Assembly (NCBI GenBank): GCA_964631865.1 | Contig: CAZWAK010000017.1 | Location: 8,742-72,741 of the forward strand | Reading direction: 5' to 3' | DNA length: 64,000 nucleotides | Source of the DNA: JAFDVL01 sp964631865 | Lineage (GTDB): Bacteria; Acidobacteriota; Blastocatellia; RBC074 | Shown here: positions 49,401 through 58,999 of the stretch, piece after piece | How the letters are laid out: the number at the start of each line of letters is the position of its first letter | How positions within the stretch are numbered: position 1 is the stretch's first letter | The notes under the pieces: generated by a model | Seen by the model: the letters and a program-made list of their open reading frames with translations, nothing else | What the model was told of the DNA's origin: nothing | Database searches by the model: none | Translations under genes and position numbers: made by a program

Positions 49401-50898
49401 GCGGTTGGTTCCGCCCGCCGAGGTCGAATATCGTGGCCTCACATTCACGCCTGATGGCGCGTTGGTGCGCTACGTGGCGATGCAGAAAAGCGATAACAAA
49501 AGCGCGCTCTACGAAGTGCCGTCGCTCAGCGGTTCCGCGCGCAAACTCAAACACGACGTAGACAGCCCCATCAGCATTGCGCCCGACGGCAAACATTTTG
49601 CGTTCGTGCGCCAACACCACGCCGAGGGCGAAGACCATTTGTTCATTGCTGATCTGGATGGCTCGAATGAACGCGAACTGGCGGTGCGCAAATTCCCCGA
49701 TCACTTCTCGATCAACGCTGCGCCCGCGTGGTCGCCCGATAGCACGCGCGTCGCCGTCGTCGTGCAAACCGCCGATGCCAACGGCTTTTTCATGAAGGCA
49801 GTGGCGATCAACGTGGCCGATCACAAAGAAGCGCCGTTGACGACGCAACGCTGGATGCAGATTGACCAAATGAATTGGCTGGCGCGCGACAACTTTTTGT
49901 TCACGGCGCAGGATGCCGAATCGCCGTTCCTCCAACTCTGGGCGATTACGGACGGTCAAGCGCGGCGCTTGACGAACGATATGAGCGATTACAAAGGCCT
50001 GAGCTTGTCGTCGGATGGGCGCTCCATCGTCACCGTCCAACGCCAGACGCTCATCAACATTTGGGTCGCGTCCAAAGCCGCACCAGATCGCCCCACGCAA
50101 ATCACGACGGGCGCAGGCCGCTACTTCGATTTGGCCTGGACGCCCGACGGTCACATTTTGTATGCCTCTGATGCCAGCGGGAGCGCCGACATTTGGGAGC
50201 GTCACGTCACGAGCGCCGAACAAACCCAATTGACCGCCGCCGCAAGCCGCAATTACGGCCCCGCCGCTGCGCCCGATGGTCGCTTCGTCGTCTTTCACTC
50301 GAACCGTTCGGGCAATTGGCAAATCTGGCGCATGAACCGCGACGGCAGCAATCAAACGGCGCTCACCAGCGGCAATGAAGAAAGCAATTGGGCACAGGTC
50401 ACGCCCGACGGCAAATGGATTGTCTACGAACATTTCGGCGCGGGCACATTGACGACGTTGTGGAAACGCCCGTTGGAGGGCGGCGAACCAGAGCGATTGA
50501 CGAAAATGCTTTCGATGCGCCCCGCGCTTTCGCCCGATGGCAAATGGATCGCGTGTTGGACGAAAGCTGAAACCCCGAACGCGCCGTGGCAAATCTCGTT
50601 GTTGTCGTGGCCGGACGGCCAAGTCGTCAAGCAATTCGACTTGCAGCAAACCGATGCCAGTGGCGGCAGCACCATTCGTTGGACGCCCGACAGCCAGAGC
50701 GTCGTGTACATTGATTTTCGCCCCGATGTGACCAGCTTGTGGCAGCAAATGATCAGCGGCGGCGCACCGAAAAAGCTGCTGGAGTCCGCGCAACAAGTGA
50801 TCTATTCGTTTGATATTGCCCGCGACGGCCAGATTGCGTTTTCGCGCGGCTTGCGGGCGCACGATGTGGTGCAGTTGACAGACGCGGGCAACCCTTGA
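46441..50898 (+). CDS. Ser/Thr protein kinase with FlgO/TolB-N-like, TPR and WD40/TolB propeller domains
   Basis: A 1485-residue receptor-like protein. Kinase domain ~95-370: glycine loop GRGGMGAVYLA, Lys122 in RVAVKIVKRG, catalytic H213-R-D215 (IIHRDIKPGNIL), D238-F-G. Residues ~425-560 are a FlgO/TolB-amino-terminal-like domain (SIAVLPLKVASANP...VDFLLDGRVQLAGEQMRVTMQL). TPR-rich helices span ~570-890, one membrane helix ~903-920 (MGAAALLLVLTALAVA), and a TolB/WD40 propeller ~940-1480 (SPDGKYVAYVTEES, APDGRFVVFHSNRSGNWQIW). The propeller should be extracytoplasmic, so it probably senses external ligands and signals to the cytosolic kinase. This architecture is typical of Acidobacteria. Confidence 0.95.
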   Translation: MRPERWKLVEHLLEAALEQPPAARPAFLSEACNGDDELRREVESLLQADEQAGSFIAEPLLASLPTVPHDPADLTDDPDLPALIGKRIGAYQIERELGRGGMGAVYLATRADNLFQKRVAVKIVKRGMDTDFILRRFRRERQILATLSHPNIAALLDGGSTSDGLPYFVMEYVEGQPINRFCDARKLSIGERLKLVQQVCAAVAYAHQKQIIHRDIKPGNILVSPADNGEAGTVKLLDFGIAKLLVTDLAADTIGETATAVRMMTPEYASPEQVRGLPVTPASDVYSLGVLLYELLTGRRPYRLQSYAPHEIARVICEEEPTRPSEVISTAGRVHYAEERATTPETLREELAGNLDNIVLKALQKDAQHRYATAADLAHDIGRHLAGEQISAPYLFTPLALAPELMDEAPTARSIAVLPLKVASANPREDTTTSFLGVGIADVLTTQLSNIRGLVVRPTSAVLRCCNNDDPFVVGKELGVDFLLDGRVQLAGEQMRVTMQLTSLRDKAVLWASQFNERLTDILSVQDSIAAQVAEAVVPKLTGDDRARLAKRGTDDLQAYEAFLRARYYWHSYTMDSLAKALLHFNEAISIDPSYAAPYAGIAEYYNRLATFGLIPSDECFAAAKDAALKAVRLDETLAEAWGALAFATLGADWDRTESMRLINRALELNPHSAQVLEWYAQILGTGGRLMEANAVIERVLKLDPGSAATYVQQSFYQYLMRRLEGSLKATEQALRLDPNTFWALFGKATGLARMGQVEAAEATARLLLEVSDNNPLAKATLAYIKTKAGRRDEAQALLGEMQVTARNGYLSPFWLAWVQDELGARDEALQSIEQGLAQRDWWMLYFPYDPVFDDLRRDARCQALLQNAGLLEAKPAPTNDATTRLEFAVPKGEPRTNQRWWVMGAAALLLVLTALAVARTDFFRFNFSYKSTALPGFQTTNTTKLTSSGNAVVATISPDGKYVAYVTEESGRQSLWLRQVSVASSVRLVPPAEVEYRGLTFTPDGALVRYVAMQKSDNKSALYEVPSLSGSARKLKHDVDSPISIAPDGKHFAFVRQHHAEGEDHLFIADLDGSNERELAVRKFPDHFSINAAPAWSPDSTRVAVVVQTADANGFFMKAVAINVADHKEAPLTTQRWMQIDQMNWLARDNFLFTAQDAESPFLQLWAITDGQARRLTNDMSDYKGLSLSSDGRSIVTVQRQTLINIWVASKAAPDRPTQITTGAGRYFDLAWTPDGHILYASDASGSADIWERHVTSAEQTQLTAAASRNYGPAAAPDGRFVVFHSNRSGNWQIWRMNRDGSNQTALTSGNEESNWAQVTPDGKWIVYEHFGAGTLTTLWKRPLEGGEPERLTKMLSMRPALSPDGKWIACWTKAETPNAPWQISLLSWPDGQVVKQFDLQQTDASGGSTIRWTPDSQSVVYIDFRPDVTSLWQQMISGGAPKKLLESAQQVIYSFDIARDGQIAFSRGLRAHDVVQLTDAGNP

Positions 50899-50940
50899 GC
50901 GCATAAAATCTTCCTTCCGGTCATCATCATCATCAAAGAC

Positions 50941-51005
50941 GTAGCGCGATTTGCTAAATCGCGGGGCTGTGCAGAAAATCCTTGCGATTTAGCAAATCGC
51001 GCTAC
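50941..51005. repeat. REPIN, 65 bp
   Basis: A forward palindrome with core CGCGATTTGCTAAATCGCG and an inverted copy TGCGATTTAGCAAATCGCG ending GCTAC. It lies between the kinase gene and the permease start codon (51023), 17 bp upstream of it. Confidence 0.9.
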
Positions 51006-51022
51006 GAGTGAAAGCGATTCGC

Positions 51023-51970
51023 ATGAAAACGAAAGAACTCTTGTTTCATTACGGACGTCAATTCGGCACGCTGGCGGGGCTGCTGGTGTTGAGCCTCATT
51101 TTGTGGATCTTGACGCCGCATTTTCTGACCGTCTCGAACCTGCTGAACGTCGCGCAGCAAACCACCCTCGTCGCCATCATCGCGGTCGGGATGACGTTTG
51201 TGATTATCACAGCAGGCATAGATTTGTCGGTCGGCTCGGTGTTGGCGTTCGCAGGCGTCGTGATGGCGACGATGTTGCAAAAAGGCGTGCCGCTCGCGCT
51301 CGCGTTGCTCGTTGGCTTGGGCACAGGATTGCTCGGCGGCGTAGTGAATGGTGCATTGATTACGCTCGGACGCTTGCCGCCATTCATCGCTACGTTGGGG
51401 ATGATGAGTGTCGCGCGTGGTGCAGCGTTAGTCTTCACGGAAGGACGCCCGGTCTCCGGTTTTTCCGATGCGTTTCGTTGGATTGCGGTCGGCGAAGTTT
51501 GGCACATCCCTGTGCCCGTGATCGTGATGTTGCTCGTCTACGCCATCGCGCATTTTGTGCTGACACGCACGAAGCTTGGACGTTACACCTACGCCATTGG
51601 CGGCAACGAAGAAGCAACGATTCTGTCGGGCGTGAATGTGCGGCTGTACAAAACGCTGGTCTATGGTTTGTGCGGCATGCTCAGCGGCTTGGCGGCCATC
51701 ATCCTGACCGCGCGGTTGAATTCCGCGCAACCGATTGCCGGGATGATGTACGAACTGGACGCGATTGCGGCGACCGTGATCGGCGGCACGAGCTTGACGG
51801 GCGGCGAAGGCACGGTGCTCGGCACATTGATCGGCGCGTTGATTATCGGCGTGCTGCGCAATGGGTTGAACCTGCTGGATATTTCTTCGTTCGTGCAACA
51901 GATCGTGATTGGCGCGGTGATTGTCGTCGCGGTGTTGTTGGATATGGCGTTGAAAGCGAGCCGGAAATAA
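51023..51970 (+). CDS. Ribose-type ABC transporter permease (RbsC family)
   Basis: A 315-residue membrane protein with about ten hydrophobic segments. Hallmarks: LTVSNLLNVAQQTTLVAIIAVGMTFVIITAGIDLSVGSVLAFAGVV, the family signature, and the coupling helix region IGGNEEATILSGVNVRLYK, then SLTGGEGTVLGTLIGALIIGVLRNGLNLL. It forms the membrane channel for pentose or related sugars. The start ATG 51023 is preferred over an upstream GTG at 51008. The substrate-binding partner is at 55556, but no ATPase gene is visible nearby. Confidence 0.93.
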   Translation: MKTKELLFHYGRQFGTLAGLLVLSLILWILTPHFLTVSNLLNVAQQTTLVAIIAVGMTFVIITAGIDLSVGSVLAFAGVVMATMLQKGVPLALALLVGLGTGLLGGVVNGALITLGRLPPFIATLGMMSVARGAALVFTEGRPVSGFSDAFRWIAVGEVWHIPVPVIVMLLVYAIAHFVLTRTKLGRYTYAIGGNEEATILSGVNVRLYKTLVYGLCGMLSGLAAIILTARLNSAQPIAGMMYELDAIAATVIGGTSLTGGEGTVLGTLIGALIIGVLRNGLNLLDISSFVQQIVIGAVIVVAVLLDMALKASRK

Positions 51971-52018
51971 CTGACTTGCTATCTGACCATACGATGAAGA
52001 CGCGGCAGCATAACGAGC

Positions 52019-52047
52019 TTGGCCTGGGCAACAGCGTGGCGTACAAT
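52019..52047 (+). promoter_or_regulatory. Candidate promoter of the VapBC pair
   Basis: TTGGCC (52019-52024) and TACAAT (52042-52047) with a 17-bp spacer. The expected transcript start is only a few bases before ATG 52057, so the message would be nearly leaderless. Confidence 0.5.
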
Positions 52048-52056
52048 TTAATAGCT

Positions 52057-52296
52057 ATGACAGAATTAACGACTGAGTATCAAAACCTTTTGCAGTTGCC
52101 ACTTCGGGAGCGGCTTTGGTTAGCGCGCTGGCTCATTGACAGCACATTGCAAGACGCCCCCGCGACGAATCATCTGGCCAATCCTTTGCTAAAGCTCGCG
52201 GGGCGATACGAAGGCGGCCCCGGCGATACGGCGGAACGCGCGGAAGAAATTCTTGCGGCGGAGATTGACGCAAGCGAAGGATTGAGCGTGCGATAA
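52057..52296 (+). CDS. Putative antitoxin (VapB-like / addiction-module component)
   Basis: A 79-residue protein: MTELTTEYQNLLQLPLRERLWLARWLIDSTLQDAPATNH then a loosely structured acidic tail (AERAEEILAAEIDASEGL). The N-terminal pattern LP..ER..LA..L..S resembles addiction-module antitoxins of PIN toxins. Its stop overlaps the start of the PIN toxin gene by one base. I cannot be sure of the antitoxin subfamily. Confidence 0.7.
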   Translation: MTELTTEYQNLLQLPLRERLWLARWLIDSTLQDAPATNHLANPLLKLAGRYEGGPGDTAERAEEILAAEIDASEGLSVR

Positions 52297-52709
52297 TGGC
52301 CTGCCTACTGGACACAGGATTTCTCTATGCACTGCTGAATCGTGCAGAACAATCGCATCCTGCTGTCGTCAGCGCCCTCCAAACCATTCACGAACCCATC
52401 GTCTTACCTGTTCCGGCGATTACGGAAGTGGCTTATTTGCTATTGCGTGACGTTGGGAGCGAAGCCGTTGCCGACTTTCTCACCACGCTTGCCACCACCG
52501 ATTTGCTGTTGGAGACGCCGCAGCCGGAAGATTACCACCGCGCCGCCGAAGTGATTCATATTTACGCCGCTGCCCAGATAGATTTCGTAGACGCAGTAAT
52601 CGTCGCCATTGCCGAACGGCTTGCTATTCAACGCATCCTGACGCTTGACCAACGGCATTTTCGGTTGATCCGCCCGCGTCACTGTGTTGCCTTTGAAATT
52701 CTTCCTTGA
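52296..52709 (+). CDS. PIN-domain ribonuclease toxin (VapC-like)
   Basis: A 137-residue PIN domain: first acidic residue in ACLLDTGFLYALLN, conserved Glu in AITEVAYLL, late Asp in QIDFVDAVIVAIAE, and RILTLDQRHFRLIRP. VapC toxins cut tRNA or rRNA unless bound by the antitoxin. ATG 52296 overlaps the antitoxin stop TAA by one base (TAATG). The pair is inserted between the permease and the SpoIIE-phosphatase gene. Confidence 0.88.
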   Translation: MACLLDTGFLYALLNRAEQSHPAVVSALQTIHEPIVLPVPAITEVAYLLLRDVGSEAVADFLTTLATTDLLLETPQPEDYHRAAEVIHIYAAAQIDFVDAVIVAIAERLAIQRILTLDQRHFRLIRPRHCVAFEILP

Positions 52710-52716
52710 CCCAGGC

Positions 52717-52744
52717 TTGCCCCCCGCCCCGCGCGTGCTACAAT
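52717..52744 (+). promoter_or_regulatory. Candidate promoter of the SpoIIE-phosphatase gene
   Basis: TTGCCC (52717-52722) and TACAAT (52739-52744) with a 16-bp spacer, about 45 bp before ATG 52789. Confidence 0.4.
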
Positions 52745-52788
52745 GCGCCGCAGCCAAGAGCAGTTCAAGTCAATCAGGAGAAGCTTTC

Positions 52789-55437
52789 ATGCGGGGAACG
52801 TTGCGAGATCAGTTCCGAGACAAGCATCCGTTTTTCTGGGTGGTCGTCGTCGCTGCAATCATTGGCGTTTGTTTGTACACCTTTGTTGTGACGATGCACG
52901 TCAAATACGCAGCGTTGGCGAAGGAGGGATATGATTGGAGCGATGCGTTGCGCATCACGCGAATTTATCCCGGCGGGCCAGCCGAGGGACTGCTTCAGGT
53001 CGGCGACAAGATTCTGAAGCTGGATGACAAGGTGGTTGACATCGATGCGTTTTGGACGTCGCTGTTCTTTGCGCCACTGCACACTCCCTACACGCTGGAA
53101 GTCGAGCGCAGGGGAACGCGGCAGCAGGTTACTTTGCAGTTGGCGCTCCATCGCAAACCGGCAGACGCTATCGCGGCGACGTGGCAGATGATGCTGTCGC
53201 GCCTTATTCTCAGTCTCTCCATGTTTATCGTCGGAATATTTGTGGGCTTCGTGAAGCCCGCACAGGCGCAAGCGCGCTTGTTATTCACCGGTACGGTGCT
53301 GACTGGAATCGCGTCTTTCATCGCCACGGTGATGGACTCATTTTATATTTTGCTCACTCCGACCGAGCAATTGCTCTGCAACATCTTTTTCACGCTAGGA
53401 GGGATGTTCCTAAGCTTTCCCTTCTTCTATCGGCTTTTCCTACGGTTTCCACCAGAGGCCCCGCCCAGCAGGTTTTGGAATTTCCTGAGCTATCCCTTGT
53501 TTCTGGGGGCAGCCTTTTTTTATGTAGGATCAGCGATAGCCTTTTGGACGAAGCAATTCGCGTGGACACCAAACTACGTTTATTCGGATTGGTATTTTAT
53601 CGTGGCAGGCTTAGCCGGGGCCGCCGTACTGACGCGCAACTACCTGCTGGTCAAAGACCCGCATCAACGGCAACGCATCAAATGGCTGGTCGGAGGTGTG
53701 CTGCTGAGCACGTCAGGAATTGTGTTGGTATTGCCCTTTGTTATTGCGCAACAAATCAACCCGGCCTTCACCTCCACACCAGAAACGATCCTTACTGTAA
53801 AGGTGGCATCTACGCTGTTGTCCATCGGCACACCCATCGCAATGGCGTACACGATCCTGAAGCACCGCGTGCTGGACATCAATGTCGTCATTCGCCGCAG
53901 CCTGCGCTACCTGCTCGCCTCGCGCGGCTTCATCCTCATCGAAGCCTTGCTCGCCTTTGCGCTGCTGAGTTTCATCTTTGCCGGACGGCTTGGTGTTTGG
54001 CTGGATCGCTTTGGCAGCAACACGCGCACGCTCATCACGATTCTCGGCACGGTGCTGATGGTACTCGGATTGCAAACTGTCAATCGCAAGATTCGCCCGC
54101 TGATTGATCGGCGATTCTTTCGGGACGCCTACGACGCACAGCAGATTCTGACCGAACTGACTTCATCCTTGCGCGCGACGACGAATGTCAAGCAAGTGCT
54201 GGAATTGACGACGGCGAAGATTCAGCAGGCGTTGTATGCGGCGAATGTGACGATCTTTTTGCGCAATGGACAACACGATTTTCAGAGCGCCGTGTCGAGC
54301 GACTATCACGAACGCGAGAAGTCGTCGCAGCCCGTCGTGCGCAATCTGCATTTGCCCGACGAAGCGTTTGTGGTGCAGCGCATCAGCGATTCCGCGCAAC
54401 CTGCCGAGATTGATTGGGACGATCCATATTCGCCTGTGGCCACGCAGTTGGCAGCGATGGCAAATGGTGATGCAGCGGCGCAGCAAGAGTTCGATACGTT
54501 GCGCGCACTGAAAACAAATCTGGTGTTGCCGCTTGCCGCCAAAGACGAATTGCTCGGCGTGTTGGCGTTGGGGCCGCGCGCGGGGGATTTGCCGTATTCG
54601 CGCGAAGACAAGCGGATGTTGATGAATGTCGCGGGACAAACAGCGATGGCGCTGGAAAACTCGCGCTTGATCGAACAGAAAATCGAGATCGAAGCCGAAC
54701 ACAACCGCAAGACACAGGAACTGGAAGAAGCGCGTCGGTTGCAGCTTTCGATGTTGCCCAAAGGCAATGTGAAGTTAGACCGATTGGAAATCACAGGCGC
54801 GATGCGCACAGCAACGGAAGTCGGTGGCGATTACTACGATTTTCTGCCGTTGCCGGATGGTCGCTACTGCGTCGTGATTGGCGATGCGACGGGACACGGG
54901 ATGAGCGCGGGGCTGATTGTCGGAATGGTCAAGATGGGTTTGACGAGCCGCTTGCAAACCACACCAGACTTACAACCGATAATCGAAGACTTGAACACGG
55001 CGCTGCGACAATCGCTCACGCATCGCGGCGTCGGGATGTGTTTGGGCGCGACGATGATTGATCCTGAAACATTGCAGGTCGAACTCTGCTCGAACGGGAT
55101 GCCGTTTCCGTATCACTTTGCGAATGGTGAATTGCGCGCCATCGAATTGAAAGCGCAGCCACTCGGCTTTCTCAAGCGGGTGCAAGTGCCGACAGCGACG
55201 TTGCAACTGCAAGCGGGCGAGGCGTTGATTTGGGTGAGCGATGGGTTTGAAGAACGAATGAATGGGCGCGGAGAATGTTGGGGCACGGAACAAGTCGCCG
55301 CCGCCTTGACGGAGATTTGTCAGCGCGAAACATCGGGCGAAGCGATTGCAGGCGCATTGATGGCGGCGTGTGATCGCGCGTCGGACGGACGCGGCAATGA
55401 TGACGATATGACGATAGTGGTGATGAAAGCGACTTAG
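52789..55437 (+). CDS. PDZ-membrane-GAF-SpoIIE phosphatase (PP2C) regulator
   Basis: An 882-residue signalling protein. Start ATG 52789 with CAGGAG upstream. An N-terminal helix is followed by a PDZ-like domain (RITRIYPGGPAEGLLQVGDKILKLDDKVV), a membrane domain of about eight helices (~150-400), a GAF domain (~445-625; TNVKQVLELTTAKIQQALYAANVTIF), a coiled coil (IEQKIEIEAEHNRKTQELEEARRLQLSMLP) and a C-terminal SpoIIE/PP2C phosphatase (VGGDYYDFLPL, VVIGDATGHGMSAGL, RGNDDDMTIVV). The acidic metal ligands are present. SpoIIE phosphatases dephosphorylate STAS antagonists; the STAS/RsbW pair at 32571-33432 is a possible partner. Confidence 0.93.
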   Translation: MRGTLRDQFRDKHPFFWVVVVAAIIGVCLYTFVVTMHVKYAALAKEGYDWSDALRITRIYPGGPAEGLLQVGDKILKLDDKVVDIDAFWTSLFFAPLHTPYTLEVERRGTRQQVTLQLALHRKPADAIAATWQMMLSRLILSLSMFIVGIFVGFVKPAQAQARLLFTGTVLTGIASFIATVMDSFYILLTPTEQLLCNIFFTLGGMFLSFPFFYRLFLRFPPEAPPSRFWNFLSYPLFLGAAFFYVGSAIAFWTKQFAWTPNYVYSDWYFIVAGLAGAAVLTRNYLLVKDPHQRQRIKWLVGGVLLSTSGIVLVLPFVIAQQINPAFTSTPETILTVKVASTLLSIGTPIAMAYTILKHRVLDINVVIRRSLRYLLASRGFILIEALLAFALLSFIFAGRLGVWLDRFGSNTRTLITILGTVLMVLGLQTVNRKIRPLIDRRFFRDAYDAQQILTELTSSLRATTNVKQVLELTTAKIQQALYAANVTIFLRNGQHDFQSAVSSDYHEREKSSQPVVRNLHLPDEAFVVQRISDSAQPAEIDWDDPYSPVATQLAAMANGDAAAQQEFDTLRALKTNLVLPLAAKDELLGVLALGPRAGDLPYSREDKRMLMNVAGQTAMALENSRLIEQKIEIEAEHNRKTQELEEARRLQLSMLPKGNVKLDRLEITGAMRTATEVGGDYYDFLPLPDGRYCVVIGDATGHGMSAGLIVGMVKMGLTSRLQTTPDLQPIIEDLNTALRQSLTHRGVGMCLGATMIDPETLQVELCSNGMPFPYHFANGELRAIELKAQPLGFLKRVQVPTATLQLQAGEALIWVSDGFEERMNGRGECWGTEQVAAALTEICQRETSGEAIAGALMAACDRASDGRGNDDDMTIVVMKAT

Positions 55438-55442
55438 CGAGT

Positions 55443-55507
55443 GTAAAGCGATTTGCTAAATCGCTGCCGCCGCAGAGAAAGCGGCGCGATTTAGCAAATC
55501 GCGCTAC
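55443..55507. repeat. REPIN, 65 bp, with compensatory arm changes
   Basis: The first palindrome has AGCGATTTGCTAAATCGCT, where both arms changed together (AGCG/CGCT). The second is CGCGATTTAGCAAATCGCG followed by CTAC. It starts 5 bp after the SpoIIE-phosphatase stop, ahead of the substrate-binding gene. Confidence 0.9.
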
Positions 55508-55555
55508 GACGCTACGCCTGCCGTCTCATTTACCGGTTTCCACGAAAGGATCACG

Positions 55556-56488
55556 ATGAAAAAACAATGCACCTATTTTCTGATTGCCTGCGTGTTCTTC
55601 GCCCTCAGTTGCAATCGCGGCAACAACACGACCACGAATCAACCAACCATCGCGCTCGTTCTGAAAACACTCAACAATCCCTTCTTCCTCGATATGCGCA
55701 AAGGCGCAGAAGAAGCTGCGCAAAAACTCGGCGTCAACCTCACCGTGCAAGCCGCCGAACGCGAAGTGGATGTCGAGAAGCAAATGCAGATCATTGAAAA
55801 CCTCATCCAAACCAAAGTCGCGGCGCTGTGCATTACGCCGAGCGGTTCCAAGGAAGTCGTGCCTGCGATTGTCAAAGCCAACAAAGCGAACATCCCCGTC
55901 ATCATTGTGGATACGCGCGTCAATGCTGAAGCGTTGCAAGCCGCGCAGGGCAAAATCGCGGGCTTCATCGGCTCCGACAATTTAGCGGGCGGGCGGGTCG
56001 CAGGCGAGCTTGTCGCAAAGCAACTCGGCGGCAAAGGCAAGGTCGCCATCCTCGAAGGCATTCCTGGTCACGAGACCGGTGATTCGCGCTTGAAGGGTTT
56101 TCGTGAAGTGATGGCGAAACATCCGGGCATTCAGATTGTCTCGTCGCAAACGGCCAATTGGGAACGCGATCAGGGCTTCAATGTGTTTCAGAATATGCTG
56201 CAAGCGCACCCGGACATTCAGGCATTGTTTGCGTGCAGCGATCTGATGGCGCTCGGCGCGGTCGAAGCGATTGCCGCAGCGGGCAAGACAGGCAAGATCA
56301 TCGTGGTTGGCTTCGATGCGTTTTCCGAAGCGCGCGAGGCCGTCAACAAAGGCACGATGCAAGGCACGGTCGCGCAATCGCCATACGACATGGGCAAGAC
56401 AGCGGTCGAGAATGCGGCCAAGATTTTGCAGGGCGAGAAGATTCAGGAAGACATCTCGCTCGGCGTGCAATTGGTGACAAAACAGTGA
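55556..56488 (+). CDS. Ribose-type ABC transporter substrate-binding lipoprotein
   Basis: A 310-residue periplasmic-binding-protein fold I (RbsB-like): lipobox ALSC after signal QCTYFLIACVFF, then IALVLKTLNNPFFLDMRKGAEEAAQKLGVNL, VAALCITPSGSKEVVPAIVKAN, IPVIIVDTRVN and ALFACSDLMALGAVEAI. It delivers a pentose or similar sugar to a permease of the RbsC type (51023-51970). The gap between the two transporter genes holds a VapBC pair and the SpoIIE-phosphatase gene. Confidence 0.93.
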   Translation: MKKQCTYFLIACVFFALSCNRGNNTTTNQPTIALVLKTLNNPFFLDMRKGAEEAAQKLGVNLTVQAAEREVDVEKQMQIIENLIQTKVAALCITPSGSKEVVPAIVKANKANIPVIIVDTRVNAEALQAAQGKIAGFIGSDNLAGGRVAGELVAKQLGGKGKVAILEGIPGHETGDSRLKGFREVMAKHPGIQIVSSQTANWERDQGFNVFQNMLQAHPDIQALFACSDLMALGAVEAIAAAGKTGKIIVVGFDAFSEAREAVNKGTMQGTVAQSPYDMGKTAVENAAKILQGEKIQEDISLGVQLVTKQ

Positions 56489-56494
56489 GGAACT

Positions 56495-56602
56495 ATGGCA
56501 AAGAAATTGAATGTGGGCGTCGTAGTTGCGGTATTGCGCATCAGTTTGGTCGCAACGCAATCGTTGCAGGAACAGCGTCCGGATATGCTGGGAGGAAAAT
56601 AA
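56495..56602 (+). CDS. Small 35-residue protein of unknown function
   Basis: ATG 56495 with GAGGA six bases upstream opens a 35-codon frame (MAKKLNVGVVVAVLRISL then VATQSLQEQRPDMLGGK) ending TAA 56600-56602. It has a short hydrophobic stretch near the N-terminus. It lies between the substrate-binding gene (6 bp) and the carboxylase gene (9 bp) on the same strand, and its end carries the carboxylase ribosome-binding site (GGGAGG). Coding is plausible from spacing and the Shine-Dalgarno but unproven. Confidence 0.4.
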   Translation: MAKKLNVGVVVAVLRISLVATQSLQEQRPDMLGGK

Positions 56603-56611
56603 AGACCCAAT

Positions 56612-58600
<1,989 letters not shown>

Positions 58601-58621
58601 CCGTTGCACGGAGGTACAGTT

Positions 58622-58999
58622 ATGAAAAACGGAACGAATCCGGTAGTCATTGAAACCAGTCGCGGCCCTTCGATTCACGGCACGCGGCTGACAGTCTTTT
58701 CTATTCTGGATGACCTGAACGGCGGTGGCGCGGAATATGCCCGCGCGATGTATTCGCAATTGACGGATGCCGAATGGAGCGAAGTGTTGCAATACATCGA
58801 AGCGCATCGCGCTGATCTCGAAGAAAGATTGGCGGCTATCTTACGCCGCAGCGCAGAAGAACGACGCTATTGGGAAGAGCGGAACAAAAACAGATTGCAG
58901 CAATCACCTTCTCCTCCTGCAAACGAGCGGATGGCGGAGGCGCGCGCGCGGCTGGCCGCCTATAAATTAGAGCGGGAGAATCAGCGCAACGGAGCATGA
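58622..58999 (+). CDS. DUF433-like protein, probable antitoxin
   Basis: A 125-residue protein. The first ~70 residues look like DUF433 (NPVVIETSRGPSIHGTRLTVFSILDDLNGGGAEYARAMYSQLTDAEWSEVLQYI, helix-turn-helix-like). The tail is highly charged and helical (LEERLAAILRRSAEERRYWEERNKN). ATG 58622 has GGAGGT upstream. Its stop overlaps the start of a DUF5615-type gene by ATGA. DUF433/DUF5615 pairs are predicted toxin-antitoxin modules. Confidence 0.78.
   Translation: MKNGTNPVVIETSRGPSIHGTRLTVFSILDDLNGGGAEYARAMYSQLTDAEWSEVLQYIEAHRADLEERLAAILRRSAEERRYWEERNKNRLQQSPSPPANERMAEARARLAAYKLERENQRNGA

Noticed and set aside
18371..55507. REP palindromes as ordinary intrinsic terminators
   Set aside because: Only the 38-bp array units are followed by a T tract; REPINs and most single copies are not, and many lie just before co-directional start codons.
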